Shown: in pieces, positions 1 through 8,259 of the stretch
Position numbering within the stretch: position 1 is the stretch's first letter
Layout of the letters: each line of letters opens with the position of its first letter
Origin: DATARH01 sp035534855
GTDB lineage: Bacteria; Pseudomonadota; Alphaproteobacteria; ATCC43930; CGMCC-115725
Reading direction: 5' to 3'
Length of the DNA: 64,000 nt
Assembly (NCBI GenBank): GCA_035534855.1
Contig: DATLRD010000086.1
Location: 7,695 to 71,694, forward strand
The notes under the pieces: model-generated
Told to the model about the DNA's origin: nothing
The model's database searches: none
What the model saw: the letters and a program-made list of their open reading frames with translations, nothing else
Made by a program: the position numbers and the translations under genes

Positions 1-195
1 GCATCACGGCGTCGAGGCAGGTGGCGACCAGCTCCGCCGCCTCGCCGCCGGGCTCGACCAACGGTTCGAGGCATTCGAGGTTGAGCAGCAACGCCGCCAG
101 CAGATTGTTAAAATCATGCGCGCGGCGCCGAGCGACCCCGCCGGTGCAGCGAGGGGCTCGGTCTGGGCAATGCTGCTTCGCTGTTCCGGCTGACG
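1..195 (-). pseudogene. Histidine kinase remnant (cut by window edge)
   Basis: Read on the minus strand, one open frame crosses this stretch and contains the phospho-acceptor signature of a hybrid-type histidine kinase: T-G-G-V-A, then three arginines, then A-H-D-F-N-N-L-L at about 140-95, followed by a helical A/L/E-rich stretch to the window edge. Functional kinases normally read T-G-G-(V/I)-A-H-D-F-N-N-L-L without the extra residues. No ATG, GTG or TTG start with a ribosome site lies between the transporter stop at 196 and this motif, and no sensor region precedes it. I infer a 5'-truncated, decayed kinase gene. It resembles the intact kinase at 13391-15283. It could instead be an internal part of a frameshifted gene continuing to the left. 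Confidence 0.5.
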
Positions 196-1458
196 CTACT
201 CGGCCGCAGCACCGCTCGTCTCTCCGATCTTCCCGACTATCCGTCCGCGGGTTTCGGGCAGGAACAGCAGCATCACGATCATCAGGCCGAAGGCCGAGGC
301 GCTGAATATCGCGATCGCGCCGGCAAGCGATAGCTTTGCGCTCAGGAAGCCGATCAGCGCCGGGAATAACGCGCCGATGCCCCGCCCGGCGTTGTAGCAG
401 AACCCCTGTGCCGTGCCGCGCAACTCGGTCGGGAAAAGCTCGGTCATGAACGGCCCCATCGGCGGAAACATCGCCAGCCGGATCAGGTTGAGCGGAAAGC
501 CGAGGAACAGCAGGGCGATGTTGCTCAACGGCGCAACCATATAGATCAGCACCATCACCAGAGAGCCGATCGCCGAGATCAGAAAGGTCTTTTTGCGGCC
601 TATCAGGTCGCTGAGATAGGAGCCGATGATGAAACCGAACAGCGCGCCAAGGATCTGGATCAGCAGAAAGCCTCCGGCGCTCGGCGCCGACAGGTGCCGT
701 ACCGTGCGCAGAAAGGTCGGCATCCACACGTCGAGCGCATACCCGCCGCCTTGGGCGCCGGCGACCATCAGCGAAACCTTGATCGTCGTTGCGAGATGCG
801 GGCCACGGAACGCGGCGAACAGGTGCGCCAGACCAACCTTCGGCGCGTTCCGCTGCCTGGCAACGAACACGTCCGATTCGCCGAGATTGCGGCGGATCCA
901 GAAAACCAGCAGCGCCGGCAGAATGCCGACCCAGAACAGGACGCGCCAGGCGATCGCCTCCGGCAGGGCGGCGAAGAGGCCGATGTAAATAAGCGCCGCG
1001 GTGCCCCAGCCGACGGCCCAGCCAGTCTGCACGATGCCAACCGCGCGACCTCGGTACTTGTCGCGAACCACCTCGCCGATCAGCACCGAACCGGCCGCCC
1101 ACTCGCCGCCGAAGCCGAACCCGTGCAGCGCCCGCAGCACGAAAAGCTGCTCGAAATTCTGGGCAAAGCCACACAGAAAGGTGAAGAACGAGTACCACAG
1201 GATCGTGATCTGGAGCATCCGCACCCGCCCGAACCGGTCGGACAGCGAGCCCGTGAACCACCCGCCGAACGAGGAGATCAACAAGGTCACGGTGCCGATC
1301 AACCCGGCCTCGCCGCGCGACAAGCCCCAGATCGAAATCACCGTCGGGATCACGAAACTGTACATCTGGACGTCGAGAGCATCGAGCGACCAGCCGCCAA
1401 AGCACGCGCCCATCGTGCTCCGCTCTTTCGGGGTAAGGTCCTTGAACCAGGCCAGCAT
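196..1458 (-). CDS. MFS transporter, metabolite:H+ symporter type
   Basis: A 420-residue, 12-segment major facilitator protein of the inner membrane. Visible family signs are a G-x-L-S-D-R-F-G-R loop between helices 2 and 3 (about residue 70), a G-x-G-x-G-G-E-W-A run in helix 4, and S-D-L-I-G-R-K in the equivalent loop of the second half. The G-E-W-A signature fits the sugar/aromatic-acid symporter groups (AAHS/MHS, NanT-like). The substrate is not readable. The start is placed at the second ATG of an ATG-ATG pair because GGAGG lies 5 bases upstream of it; an upstream in-frame ATG at 1500 has no comparable ribosome site. It is divergent from pncA with only 79 bp between, so the promoters must overlap or abut. 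Confidence 0.85.
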   Translation of the reverse strand: MLAWFKDLTPKERSTMGACFGGWSLDALDVQMYSFVIPTVISIWGLSRGEAGLIGTVTLLISSFGGWFTGSLSDRFGRVRMLQITILWYSFFTFLCGFAQNFEQLFVLRALHGFGFGGEWAAGSVLIGEVVRDKYRGRAVGIVQTGWAVGWGTAALIYIGLFAALPEAIAWRVLFWVGILPALLVFWIRRNLGESDVFVARQRNAPKVGLAHLFAAFRGPHLATTIKVSLMVAGAQGGGYALDVWMPTFLRTVRHLSAPSAGGFLLIQILGALFGFIIGSYLSDLIGRKKTFLISAIGSLVMVLIYMVAPLSNIALLFLGFPLNLIRLAMFPPMGPFMTELFPTELRGTAQGFCYNAGRGIGALFPALIGFLSAKLSLAGAIAIFSASAFGLMIVMLLFLPETRGRIVGKIGETSGAAAE

Positions 1459-1537
1459 CATTTCCTCCGTTGCCGACAACCTTATGGTGGCGGGCACCAT
1501 GCGGCTTTGCTTATTCAGACGATATTAGGAACGAGCT

Positions 1538-2179
1538 ATGGCGGCAGGGGCAAGTATGAATGTGACTCATGATCTGCCAGGGGCGCACGGCGTGCTGATC
1601 GTCATCGATCCGCAAAGGGATTTCTGTCCCGGTGGGGCGCTGGCGGTGCCCGGGGGCGATGCGGTCATGCCGGTTATCAACCGTTTGGCGGCACGGTTTA
1701 CCCACGTGATCGTGACCCAGGACTGGCACCCTGCGGGGCATGCCTCGTTTGCCAGCAGCCACCCCGGTCGACGCCCGCTCGAGACGATCGCGCTCGATTA
1801 CGGCGAGCAGATCCTGTGGCCGGATCATTGCGTCCAGGGCAGCGCCGGGGCGGAATTTCACCCGGCGCTCGAGATCCACCACGCCGAGTTGATCATCCGC
1901 AAGGGCTACCATTCCGCGATCGATTCGTACTCGGCGTTTCGCGAAAACGACCGCAAGACGCCGACCGGGCTGGCCGGATACTTGCGCGAGCGCGGCTTGG
2001 AGCGGGTCACCCTGTGCGGGCTGGCGACCGATTTCTGCGTGGGTTTTTCGGCGCTCGACAGCCGCGAAGCGGGGTTCGAGACGACCGTGGTGCTCGACGC
2101 CTGCCGCGCGATCGACGCGGACGGCTCGCTCGGTCGCGCACTGGCGGCGATGCGCGAGGCCGGGGTGGGCCTCGTCTAG
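1538..2179 (+). CDS. pncA: Nicotinamidase / pyrazinamidase
   Basis: Cysteine hydrolase of the isochorismatase fold that converts nicotinamide to nicotinate and ammonia in the NAD salvage pathway, in the cytoplasm. The full catalytic triad is visible: Asp in V-I-D-P-Q-R-D-F near residue 24, Lys in I-R-K-G-Y-H, and Cys in A-T-D-F-C-V. The metal-site motif T-Q-D-W-H-P-A-G-H-A-S-F is intact. The length of 213 residues is normal for PncA. Two starts are possible: ATG at 1538 (AGGA 7 bases upstream) or ATG at 1556 (AGGGG 5 bases upstream); the first adds six residues. It stands alone, divergent from the MFS gene, and ends 9 bp before the convergent RRM gene. Confidence 0.93.
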   Translation: MAAGASMNVTHDLPGAHGVLIVIDPQRDFCPGGALAVPGGDAVMPVINRLAARFTHVIVTQDWHPAGHASFASSHPGRRPLETIALDYGEQILWPDHCVQGSAGAEFHPALEIHHAELIIRKGYHSAIDSYSAFRENDRKTPTGLAGYLRERGLERVTLCGLATDFCVGFSALDSREAGFETTVVLDACRAIDADGSLGRALAAMREAGVGLV

Positions 2180-2188
2180 TGCATGGGG

Positions 2189-2653
2189 CTAGCGCGGCGG
2201 CAGCACGATGCGGCGGGGCAGGGGCCGGCGTTCGACGATAAATTGCGGCTGCGGGCGCGGGGCAGGCGGCGGCGCGGAAGCGGCCTCCGGCATGGGATGG
2301 GCAGTGTGGGGCGCCGGACGCGGCGCCGTGCCGGGGCGCGGCGGCCCGCGCCGCCCGGCATTGTCCGGGCCCTGGGCGCCCTTGGCGCCGACGCGGCGCT
2401 CGCTCGGGCGCACCTCGATGCGCGATCCGGCGAGTTCGGCGCCGTGCATGCCAGCGATCGCTGCGGTCGCGGCGCGCTCGGTGGCGATATCGACCCAGCC
2501 GTAGCGCAGCCGCGCCCCGGTTGCCGGGTCGCGCGCGACCTCTGCGCTCAGCACGATGCCATAGGGATCGAACGCCTCGGCCAGATCCTCTTCCGGAAAA
2601 TCCGGCGGCAGGTTGGCGATGAACAAGTTTCCATGATTGCGCCGGCCGCGCAT
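2189..2653 (-). CDS. RRM-domain RNA-binding protein
   Basis: A 154-residue protein with one N-terminal RNA recognition motif: RNP2 as L-F-I-A-N-L (residues 10-15) and RNP1 as L-R-Y-G-W-V-D-I (about 49-56), with the usual alpha helix E-E-D-L-A-E-A-F between them. From about residue 85 onward the protein is a low-complexity, Arg/Pro/Ala/Gly-rich tail, typical of bacterial cold-shock-linked RRM proteins of the Rbp type. It probably binds single-stranded RNA in the cytoplasm; the target is unknown. The start ATG has AGGGG unusually close upstream, so the exact start is uncertain. It is convergent with pncA (9 bp between stops). Confidence 0.85.
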   Translation of the reverse strand: MRGRRNHGNLFIANLPPDFPEEDLAEAFDPYGIVLSAEVARDPATGARLRYGWVDIATERAATAAIAGMHGAELAGSRIEVRPSERRVGAKGAQGPDNAGRRGPPRPGTAPRPAPHTAHPMPEAASAPPPAPRPQPQFIVERRPLPRRIVLPPR

Positions 2654-2850
2654 ACCCCTGGCCCTTCGGCAGTCTCAAAACGCGCAAGAACCTGCGCTGC
2701 GGGGCGCGGTGCGTCAACCGGTGCGCCCTTGATCCTGCGCAATGCTGCATTGCATCATGAGCGGCAGCCGAAAACCCCGATCACGGGATTGCGTCGCGCC
2801 GCGGATCGGCGCAAGCATCGCGCCAGGGAGGCACAGCGAGGAGGTTGCCC

Positions 2851-2952
2851 ATGCCCGGCGTCAAAGCGATCCCTGGCGGCTATGCCCGCCTGACGCCGTA
2901 CCCGATCGAGATCGCGCGCCGCGCCGCGACGATCGCGCCCCCCGCTGCATGA
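2851..2952 (+). CDS. 33-codon ORF coupled to acyltransferase
   Basis: Short ORF with a very strong ribosome site (GAGGAGG ending 4-5 bases before the ATG). It encodes 33 residues, M-P-G-V-K-A-I-P-G-G then an Ala/Arg/Pro-rich tail, with no recognised domain. Its stop codon overlaps the start of the next gene as ATGA (2949-2952), whereas that downstream ATG has no ribosome site of its own. I infer that it acts as a translational coupler or leader for the acyltransferase. It could alternatively be the true N-terminus of the downstream protein disturbed by a frameshift, although the downstream protein looks complete without it. Confidence 0.45.
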   Translation: MPGVKAIPGGYARLTPYPIEIARRAATIAPPAA

Positions 2953-4055
2953 CGCGCGACGGCGCGCCGGATCGGCCGCAATTCTATCCGCGCGGGCTCA
3001 ACCGTCAGGTCCACGGGCTGCGCGGCCTGGCTGCGTTGCTGGTGTTCGTCTACCACCTCTACGGCATGTCGGTCCTGGGGGGGTTCTGGCCGGCGCACCA
3101 GATCGCCGGCTTCGCCTGGCTCGATTTCGGCCGGCATGCGGTCGAGCTGTTCTTCATCATCAGCGGCTATCTGATCGCCGGCTCGGTCGTGCGGCACGGC
3201 AATGCGGGGCGGTTTCTGCTCGACCGCTGCATTCGCATCTACCCGGTGTTTCTGGCGATCCATGTCCTGGTGTTCGGCCTAGGGCCGATCATCGGCTACA
3301 AATGGCTGGCGGGGATCACGCCGGCCGCGTGGCTCCGCGCCTTTGCCGAGAACGCGCTGTTTCTGCCGGGGCTGTTCGACCTGCCGCTGGCCCAGCTCAA
3401 CGCCTGGTCGCTGAGCTACGAGGCCGCCTTTTATCTGCTGTGCGCGGCGGTTTTCGTGATCGCGCGGCGGTTCGGGCGGCGGCCGGCCTGGGGCGCACTG
3501 ATTGTTGCGGTGGCACCGCTTTTGTGGGTTTACCCGATCGCCGGGTTTTTTCTGGTCGGGGCCGCGATCCATTTTCTCAGGCAGCGCGTGACCTGGGCCG
3601 CGCCGGCGCCGCTGCGCGCGTTGTCGCCGGCGTTTCTCGCAGCGACGCTGGTGCTGTTGACGATCGACGAAGGTTCGCGGCCGCTGATCTATGCTGCCTG
3701 CATCCCGGGGTTTCTGTTTTTCTGGTGTATCGTCGGCGGTGCCTGCCCGGTTTCGGCGGTCTTGCGGTGCCGGCCGCTGCAATATCTCGGCACGATCAGC
3801 TACAGCTTTTACCTGTGGTCGGCGCTCGTGACGTTCCCGCTCAAGGAGGCGATCGGCGCCATGATCGAGCCGTCGGCCGGGCCTTGGCTCGCGGTCGCGA
3901 CCTTTGCCGCATCCGGTCTCGCCTTGTCGCTCGGCGTCTCGCATCTGAGCTTTCTTTGGCTCGAAGAGCGCGCCGGGCAGGTTCTGCGCCGGGCGGTGTG
4001 GCGCCGCTCTGCCGTGCCGACCCCGCTCGCCATCACCCCGCAACCCAGCGAGTAA
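2949..4055 (+). CDS. Acyltransferase 3 family membrane protein (OafA/NolL-like)
   Basis: A 368-residue inner-membrane protein with about ten hydrophobic segments. It opens with the acyltransferase-3 signature: Q-V-H-G-L-R-G-L-A-A-L-L-V followed by a Y-H in the first helix, then F-F-I-I-S-G-Y-L-I and an R-x-x-R-I-Y-P motif after the second. Enzymes of this family O-acetylate or acylate surface glycans (O-antigen, exopolysaccharide, Nod factors). The frame extends upstream without a stop, but the earlier codons are Arg/Pro-rich junk, so the ATG at 2949 is preferred; it overlaps the stop of the 33-codon ORF. It is followed 4 bp later by a NodB-fold hydrolase, so the pair may be co-transcribed. 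Confidence 0.85.
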   Translation: MTRDGAPDRPQFYPRGLNRQVHGLRGLAALLVFVYHLYGMSVLGGFWPAHQIAGFAWLDFGRHAVELFFIISGYLIAGSVVRHGNAGRFLLDRCIRIYPVFLAIHVLVFGLGPIIGYKWLAGITPAAWLRAFAENALFLPGLFDLPLAQLNAWSLSYEAAFYLLCAAVFVIARRFGRRPAWGALIVAVAPLLWVYPIAGFFLVGAAIHFLRQRVTWAAPAPLRALSPAFLAATLVLLTIDEGSRPLIYAACIPGFLFFWCIVGGACPVSAVLRCRPLQYLGTISYSFYLWSALVTFPLKEAIGAMIEPSAGPWLAVATFAASGLALSLGVSHLSFLWLEERAGQVLRRAVWRRSAVPTPLAITPQPSE

Positions 4056-4059
4056 GCCC

Positions 4060-4935
4060 ATGATGATTCCCCGTGACCGTACCCCCTATTCGGCAATAGT
4101 CGACCGCCCGCCGCTCAAGCTCCCGGGCGACGCGCGCATCGTCGTTTGGCCGATCGTCAACCTCGAATTCTGGGACATCGCGCGGCCGATGGCCCGCCAG
4201 GTATTGCCGGCCCCGACCGGGCAGGTGCTGCTGCCCGACGTGCCGAACTGGTCGTGGCACGAATACGGGATGCGGGTCGGGGTATGGCGTTTCTTCGAGT
4301 TGTTCGCTCGGCTCGGCATCCGCCCGACGCTGTCGATCAACGCCAAGGTCTGCGAGGCTTATGAACGCGTCGCCCGCGCTGCGCACGAGGCCGGCTGGGA
4401 GTTCATGGGTCACGCCTACGAGCAGATGCCGATCCACAAGGTCGAAGACCAGAAGGCAATGATCGAGCAGGCGATGGCGGTTATCGAGCGATGCACCGGC
4501 TCACGCCCGGTCGGCTGGCTCGGCCCGGGGCTGACCGAGACTTACGAGACCCCGGAACTGCTCGCCGCCGCCGGGATCAAGTACATCGGCGACTGGGTGT
4601 ACGATGACGAGCCGACCGAAATTCACACGGCAAACGGGCCGCTGGTCACGCTGCCCTATTCGGTGGAGCTTAACGACATCCCGATGATGCTGGTGCAGCA
4701 CCACGAGTCGGAATACTTCACCCGGCGCTGCCTAGACACCTTCGAACGGCTCTACCAGGAAGGGGAAAAGCGCGCCAAAATCATGGCGATCGCGATCCAC
4801 CCGTACATCTCCGGCCAGCCGCACCGGATCAAATACCTCGAAGCGGTCTATGACCACATTGCCCGCCGCCCCGGCGTCCTGCACTGGAACGGCGTCGACA
4901 TCCTCGACTGGTACCAGGCGAACAGAGCGGGCTGA
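4060..4935 (+). CDS. Polysaccharide deacetylase-family (PuuE-like) hydrolase, copy 1
   Basis: A 291-residue NodB-fold hydrolase. Recognisable family segments are W-x-I-V-N-L-E-F-W-D near residue 35, W-H-E-Y-G around 65, E-F-M-G-H-A-Y-E-Q near 110, G-W-L-G-P-G-L-T-E-T near 150, and I-H-P-Y-I-S-G-x-P-H-R near 245. The classical NodB zinc motifs (T-F-D-D and H-S/T-x-x-H) are not present in standard form. This matches the metal-poor branch that includes PuuE-type allantoinases and related cyclic-amide hydrolases. The substrate is therefore uncertain: either a C-N bond in a small cyclic amide or a glycan N-acetyl group. The ATG lies 4 bp after the acyltransferase stop. A paralogue follows at 5324. 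Confidence 0.8.
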   Translation: MMIPRDRTPYSAIVDRPPLKLPGDARIVVWPIVNLEFWDIARPMARQVLPAPTGQVLLPDVPNWSWHEYGMRVGVWRFFELFARLGIRPTLSINAKVCEAYERVARAAHEAGWEFMGHAYEQMPIHKVEDQKAMIEQAMAVIERCTGSRPVGWLGPGLTETYETPELLAAAGIKYIGDWVYDDEPTEIHTANGPLVTLPYSVELNDIPMMLVQHHESEYFTRRCLDTFERLYQEGEKRAKIMAIAIHPYISGQPHRIKYLEAVYDHIARRPGVLHWNGVDILDWYQANRAG

Positions 4936-4965
4936 GCCAAGGCGATCGAATACAACCTGACATAG

Positions 4966-4993
4966 TTGGCAATCCTTCCTTTACCATTAATAC
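4966..4993 (+). promoter_or_regulatory. Possible sigma70-type promoter for the 5037 gene
   Basis: TTGGCA at 4966-4971 and TAATAC at 4988-4993 are separated by 16 bases, in a locally A+T-rich patch just after the first hydrolase gene and 43 bp before the next start. The match is by eye only. Confidence 0.3.
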
Positions 4994-5036
4994 GCTACTC
5001 TTCCGGACATCGGACATGGCTGGAGGAGGATCCGCG

Positions 5037-5255
5037 ATGGAAGGGGATGAGGCGCCGGTGCACATCAGGATCGGCGATCACGCCCGCGGCATCAGCCAGC
5101 TCGCCGACCAGATTGCCGACCGGCGTGCAAAGCTGCGCCTGATCGGGCTGGCGCTGGGGCTGCTCGAGGTGATGGAGATGACGACCCCGAGTGAGGCGCG
5201 CTACGCGGTGAAGCCGCTGTCGCCGGTCGTGCCGCGGGCGGTGCCGTCGCGCTGA
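5037..5255 (+). CDS. Small uncharacterised protein (72 aa)
   Basis: Seventy-two residues, not recognised. The start at 5037 is chosen because GGAGGAGG sits 7 bases upstream; an earlier in-frame ATG at 5016 has no ribosome site. The protein is acidic at the start (M-E-G-D-E-A-P), has a likely amphipathic helix Q-L-A-D-Q-I-A-D-R-R-A-K, then a leucine-rich stretch, and ends in a Pro/Ala/Val tail. It lies between the two paralogous PuuE-like hydrolases and has its own plausible promoter upstream, so it may not belong to their transcript. The strong ribosome site and conserved-looking spacing make a real gene likely. Confidence 0.6.
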   Translation: MEGDEAPVHIRIGDHARGISQLADQIADRRAKLRLIGLALGLLEVMEMTTPSEARYAVKPLSPVVPRAVPSR

Positions 5256-5323
5256 GCGCCGGCGCGCATGGCCCGGGGCTCGCCGGGATGGCATAGTGCG
5301 GTCGTTGCGATGAGGAAACCCCG

Positions 5324-6193
5324 ATGCGACCCACCGAACGCCTCGACTATTCGCCGATCGCCGAGCGCAAAAGGCTGAGCCTGCCGGGCGGGGCGCGGCT
5401 GGCGGTCTGGGTGATCGTCAATGTCGAGGAATGGGACATCAACGAGACGATGCCGCGCACCGTGCTGACCCCGCCGGCCGGCGGCTCGCCGATGCCCGAC
5501 ATTCCCAACTGGGCGTGGCACGAATACGGCAACCGCGTCGGGTTCTGGCGCATGCTCAAAGTGTTCGACGATTTCCGTATCCCCGCGGTGCTGGCGATCA
5601 ACGGCTCGGCGATCGCACGTTACGGGGCGATTGCCGACGCCGCGAAAGAGCGCGGCTGGGAGTTCATCGGCCACGGGTTCAGCCAAAAGAACATGCAGAA
5701 GGTGGCCGACGAGCGCGACGACATCCGCAAGACCGCGGCGGCGATTCGCGCGGTCACTGGCAAGAACCCGCGCGGCTGGCTCGGCCCCGGCCTCACCGAG
5801 ACCTGGGAGACACCCGACCTCTTGGCCGAGGAAGGCTACGACTATGTCTGCGACTGGGTGCTCGACGACCAGCCGGTGGTGCTGAAGACGCGCAGCCGGC
5901 CGATCGTCAACCTGCCGTATACGCAGGAATGCAACGACGTCGCGATGATGTTGATCCAGCACCACAAGGCGGGCGAATACGCCGACCGGGCGATCGACCA
6001 GTTCGACCAGCTTTATACCGATGCCGAGGGGTCGGCGCGGATCATGGCGCTGGTCGTGCATCCCTACATCATGGGCGCGCCGCACCGGCTCAAATATTTC
6101 CGCGCCGCGCTCGCGCACGCCGCGGCGCATCCCGGCGTGGTGTTCTGGACCGGAGAGCAGATTCTCGACTGGTATCGGGCGCAGGCGGGCTAG
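5324..6193 (+). CDS. Polysaccharide deacetylase-family (PuuE-like) hydrolase, copy 2
   Basis: A 289-residue paralogue of the protein at 4060. It keeps the same landmarks in the same order: W-V-I-V-N-V-E-E-W-D, W-H-E-Y-G, E-F-I-G-H-G-F, G-W-L-G-P-G-L-T-E-T, N-L-P-Y and V-H-P-Y-I-M-G-x-P-H-R. Residues around the active centre differ in places (E-F-W-D against E-E-W-D; H-A-Y-E-Q against H-G-F-S-Q), so substrates may have diverged. GAGGAAACCCC precedes the ATG. The tandem arrangement suggests gene duplication. The same family uncertainty applies: amidohydrolase of small cyclic amides versus glycan deacetylase. Confidence 0.8.
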   Translation: MRPTERLDYSPIAERKRLSLPGGARLAVWVIVNVEEWDINETMPRTVLTPPAGGSPMPDIPNWAWHEYGNRVGFWRMLKVFDDFRIPAVLAINGSAIARYGAIADAAKERGWEFIGHGFSQKNMQKVADERDDIRKTAAAIRAVTGKNPRGWLGPGLTETWETPDLLAEEGYDYVCDWVLDDQPVVLKTRSRPIVNLPYTQECNDVAMMLIQHHKAGEYADRAIDQFDQLYTDAEGSARIMALVVHPYIMGAPHRLKYFRAALAHAAAHPGVVFWTGEQILDWYRAQAG

Positions 6194-6204
6194 TGACAGG
6201 CAGG

Positions 6205-6381
6205 CTAGTGGCCGCCAGGTTTGATGGCGGGTGCCGGCGAGTGCTCGACGTGGACGTCGACGTGCCGGTCGCCAAACAGGTGCAGATGCCCGGTCATCAC
6301 CATAAAAATGACCGCGACGACTACGACCAGCGCCCCGACGATGAAGTAAAGCCCGCCATTCCCGCTTGAATTGTCTGCCAT
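6205..6381 (-). CDS. Small single-pass membrane protein (58 aa)
   Basis: A 58-residue protein with a short polar N-terminus (M-A-D-N-S-S-G-N-G-G), one strong transmembrane helix (residues 11-29, rich in V, I, F) and a histidine-rich tail containing H-L-H-L-F-G and several further His and Asp residues. I cannot name a family. The His/Asp tail could bind metal, but that is speculation. It is convergent with the hydrolase gene (11 bp between stops) and divergent from the amidase. The reading frame continues upstream, but those codons have no ribosome site and look non-coding. Confidence 0.6.
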   Translation of the reverse strand: MADNSSGNGGLYFIVGALVVVVAVIFMVMTGHLHLFGDRHVDVHVEHSPAPAIKPGGH

Positions 6382-6514
6382 GATGATCGGCCGCTTTCGG
6401 TTTTTGAACGTGTCGGGCAAACACGCCGCTGGGCGTCCGCGTTCCGCGAATGCGGTTCGTGCAACCGCGGCGTCCGCTTGACGCGACCGGCGGCGGAGCG
6501 AGGGGAAAGGCCGG

Positions 6515-8104
6515 ATGCGCGTCGACAATGCAACGATCGCCGAGCTGCAGGCGGCGCTCACGTCGCGCGAGGTGACGGCCGGCGCGCTGCTACGCGCCTA
6601 TCTCGCCCGCATCGAGGCCTACGACCGGGCCGGGCCGCGGCTCAACGCGGTGCGCGAGGTCAACCCTGATGCGCTGGCGATCGCCGCTGCGCTCGATGGC
6701 GCGCGGCCTACCAAATCGCGCCCGCTTGCCGGCATCCCGATCCTCATTAAGGACAACATCGCGACCGGCGACCGCCAACACACGACCGCCGGTTCGCTCG
6801 CGCTGGGCGAGGCGAGGGCGCGGCACGACGCGCCGCTCGTCGCGCGGCTGCGCGCCGCCGGCGCGGTGATCCTCGGCAAGGCGAACCTGACCGAGTTCGC
6901 CAATTTCATGGCGATCGACATGCCCTCGGGCTATTCCTCGCTCGGCGGGCAGGTCAAAAACCCTTACGTCCCGGCGCTCGACGACGAGGGCGTGCCCCTC
7001 GTCACGCCGGGCGGGTCGAGCGCGGGTTCGGCGGTAGCGGTCGCGGCCGGGCTGGCAGCCGCGGCGATCGGCACTGAGACCTCCGGCTCGCTGTTGAACC
7101 CGGCGACGTTCAATGGGCTCGTTACGGTCAAACCCACTGTCGGCCTCATCAGCCGCAGCGGTATCATCCCGATCGCGCACAGCCAGGACACGGCCGGTCC
7201 GCTGACCCGCACCGTGCGCGACGCGGCGATCCTGCTAAACGTGTTGGCGGCGCGCGACCGCGCCGATCCGGCGACGCGGCACTTGCAGCGGCCGCCCGAC
7301 TATACTGCGTTCCTCGATCGGGACGGGCTCAGGGGCGCGCGAATCGGGGTGCCGAGCGACTCGGCCGACCCCGGCAACGATGCCTTTTACGGCAGGCTCG
7401 GAATGCGCGACTGGGCGGTGATGGGCGGCGTCGTCGCGACGCTGGAGGCGGCGGGGGCGACGGTCGTACGCGCCAACATCGCGACCGAGGGCTGGATCGG
7501 CGGGCCCGGCACCCAGATGGCGGTGCTCAACCGCAATCCGCACAGCCGCGCGACGGGCCAGCCGGGTTATCGCCCGATCGTGTTTGTTTACGAGTTGAAA
7601 TACGGGATCAACCGCTATTTGCGCGACTGGGCGACCGAAACGGATATGCGCTCGCTCGCCGATATCGTGGGCTACAACGAGAGGCATGCCGAGCGGGCGC
7701 TGCGTTTCGGCCAGGACCTGCTGCACGCTGCCGAGGCGACTCGCGGCGATCTCGGCGAGCCCGAATATCGCTCGGCCCGGGCGATGGATCTACGCTCGGC
7801 GCAGGCACAGGGCCTCGATGCATACATGGCGGCATACCGGCTCGACGCCGTGCTGTTCCCCGGCGCTGCCGGGGCGCAGATCGCCGCCCGAGCCGGGTAT
7901 CCGAGCGTGCAGGTTCCGGCCGGGTTTACCGCCGGCGCTGGGATCAACGGCCGGGAGACGCCGGATTATCCGCTCGGCGCGACGTTTGCCGGCCGCGCCT
8001 GGAGCGAGGCGACGCTGCTGCGCATCGCCTACGCTTTCGAGCAGGCGAACCAGGGCCGAAATCCGCCGCCCGGCCTGCCGCCGCTCGGCAGCGATGACGG
8101 ATAG
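6515..8104 (+). CDS. Amidase-signature family enzyme
   Basis: A 529-residue hydrolase of the amidase signature family, which cleaves carboxamides by a Ser-cisSer-Lys triad. The triad is visible: Lys79 in I-L-I-K-D-N-I, the cis-serine Ser169 in G-G-S-S-A-G-S, and the nucleophile Ser192 in T-E-T-S-G-S-L-L-N-P. The family usually has G-S-I-R-x-P at the nucleophile; L-L-N-P is a mild variant common in the GatA-like 'amidase' group that acts on free amides or peptide amides. No signal peptide is evident, so it is probably cytoplasmic. GAGGGGAAAGG lies just upstream of the ATG. It stands alone. Confidence 0.88.
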   Translation: MRVDNATIAELQAALTSREVTAGALLRAYLARIEAYDRAGPRLNAVREVNPDALAIAAALDGARPTKSRPLAGIPILIKDNIATGDRQHTTAGSLALGEARARHDAPLVARLRAAGAVILGKANLTEFANFMAIDMPSGYSSLGGQVKNPYVPALDDEGVPLVTPGGSSAGSAVAVAAGLAAAAIGTETSGSLLNPATFNGLVTVKPTVGLISRSGIIPIAHSQDTAGPLTRTVRDAAILLNVLAARDRADPATRHLQRPPDYTAFLDRDGLRGARIGVPSDSADPGNDAFYGRLGMRDWAVMGGVVATLEAAGATVVRANIATEGWIGGPGTQMAVLNRNPHSRATGQPGYRPIVFVYELKYGINRYLRDWATETDMRSLADIVGYNERHAERALRFGQDLLHAAEATRGDLGEPEYRSARAMDLRSAQAQGLDAYMAAYRLDAVLFPGAAGAQIAARAGYPSVQVPAGFTAGAGINGRETPDYPLGATFAGRAWSEATLLRIAYAFEQANQGRNPPPGLPPLGSDDG

Positions 8105-8259
8105 GATGCCGCAGCATGGCTGGTCGCCGTGCAGCCGCCAAATGGCGTCTTGGTTTCGTCAATTTTCCTGGTCATTCGATTGGCGCCGGGGTTGGGCTTC
8201 GTGATGACGGGTGACCGGTATCGTCGCAGTCGCGGTGTGGGGGCGCGGAGGTCGTGGCC

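Noticed and set aside
694..1572. 292-codon plus-strand open frame antisense to the MFS transporter
   Set aside because: Arg/Pro/His-rich shadow of the well-supported transporter on the other strand; no ribosome site.
5201..6424. 407-codon minus-strand open frame over the second PuuE-like hydrolase
   Set aside because: It runs antisense to a gene with clear family motifs and has typical shadow composition.
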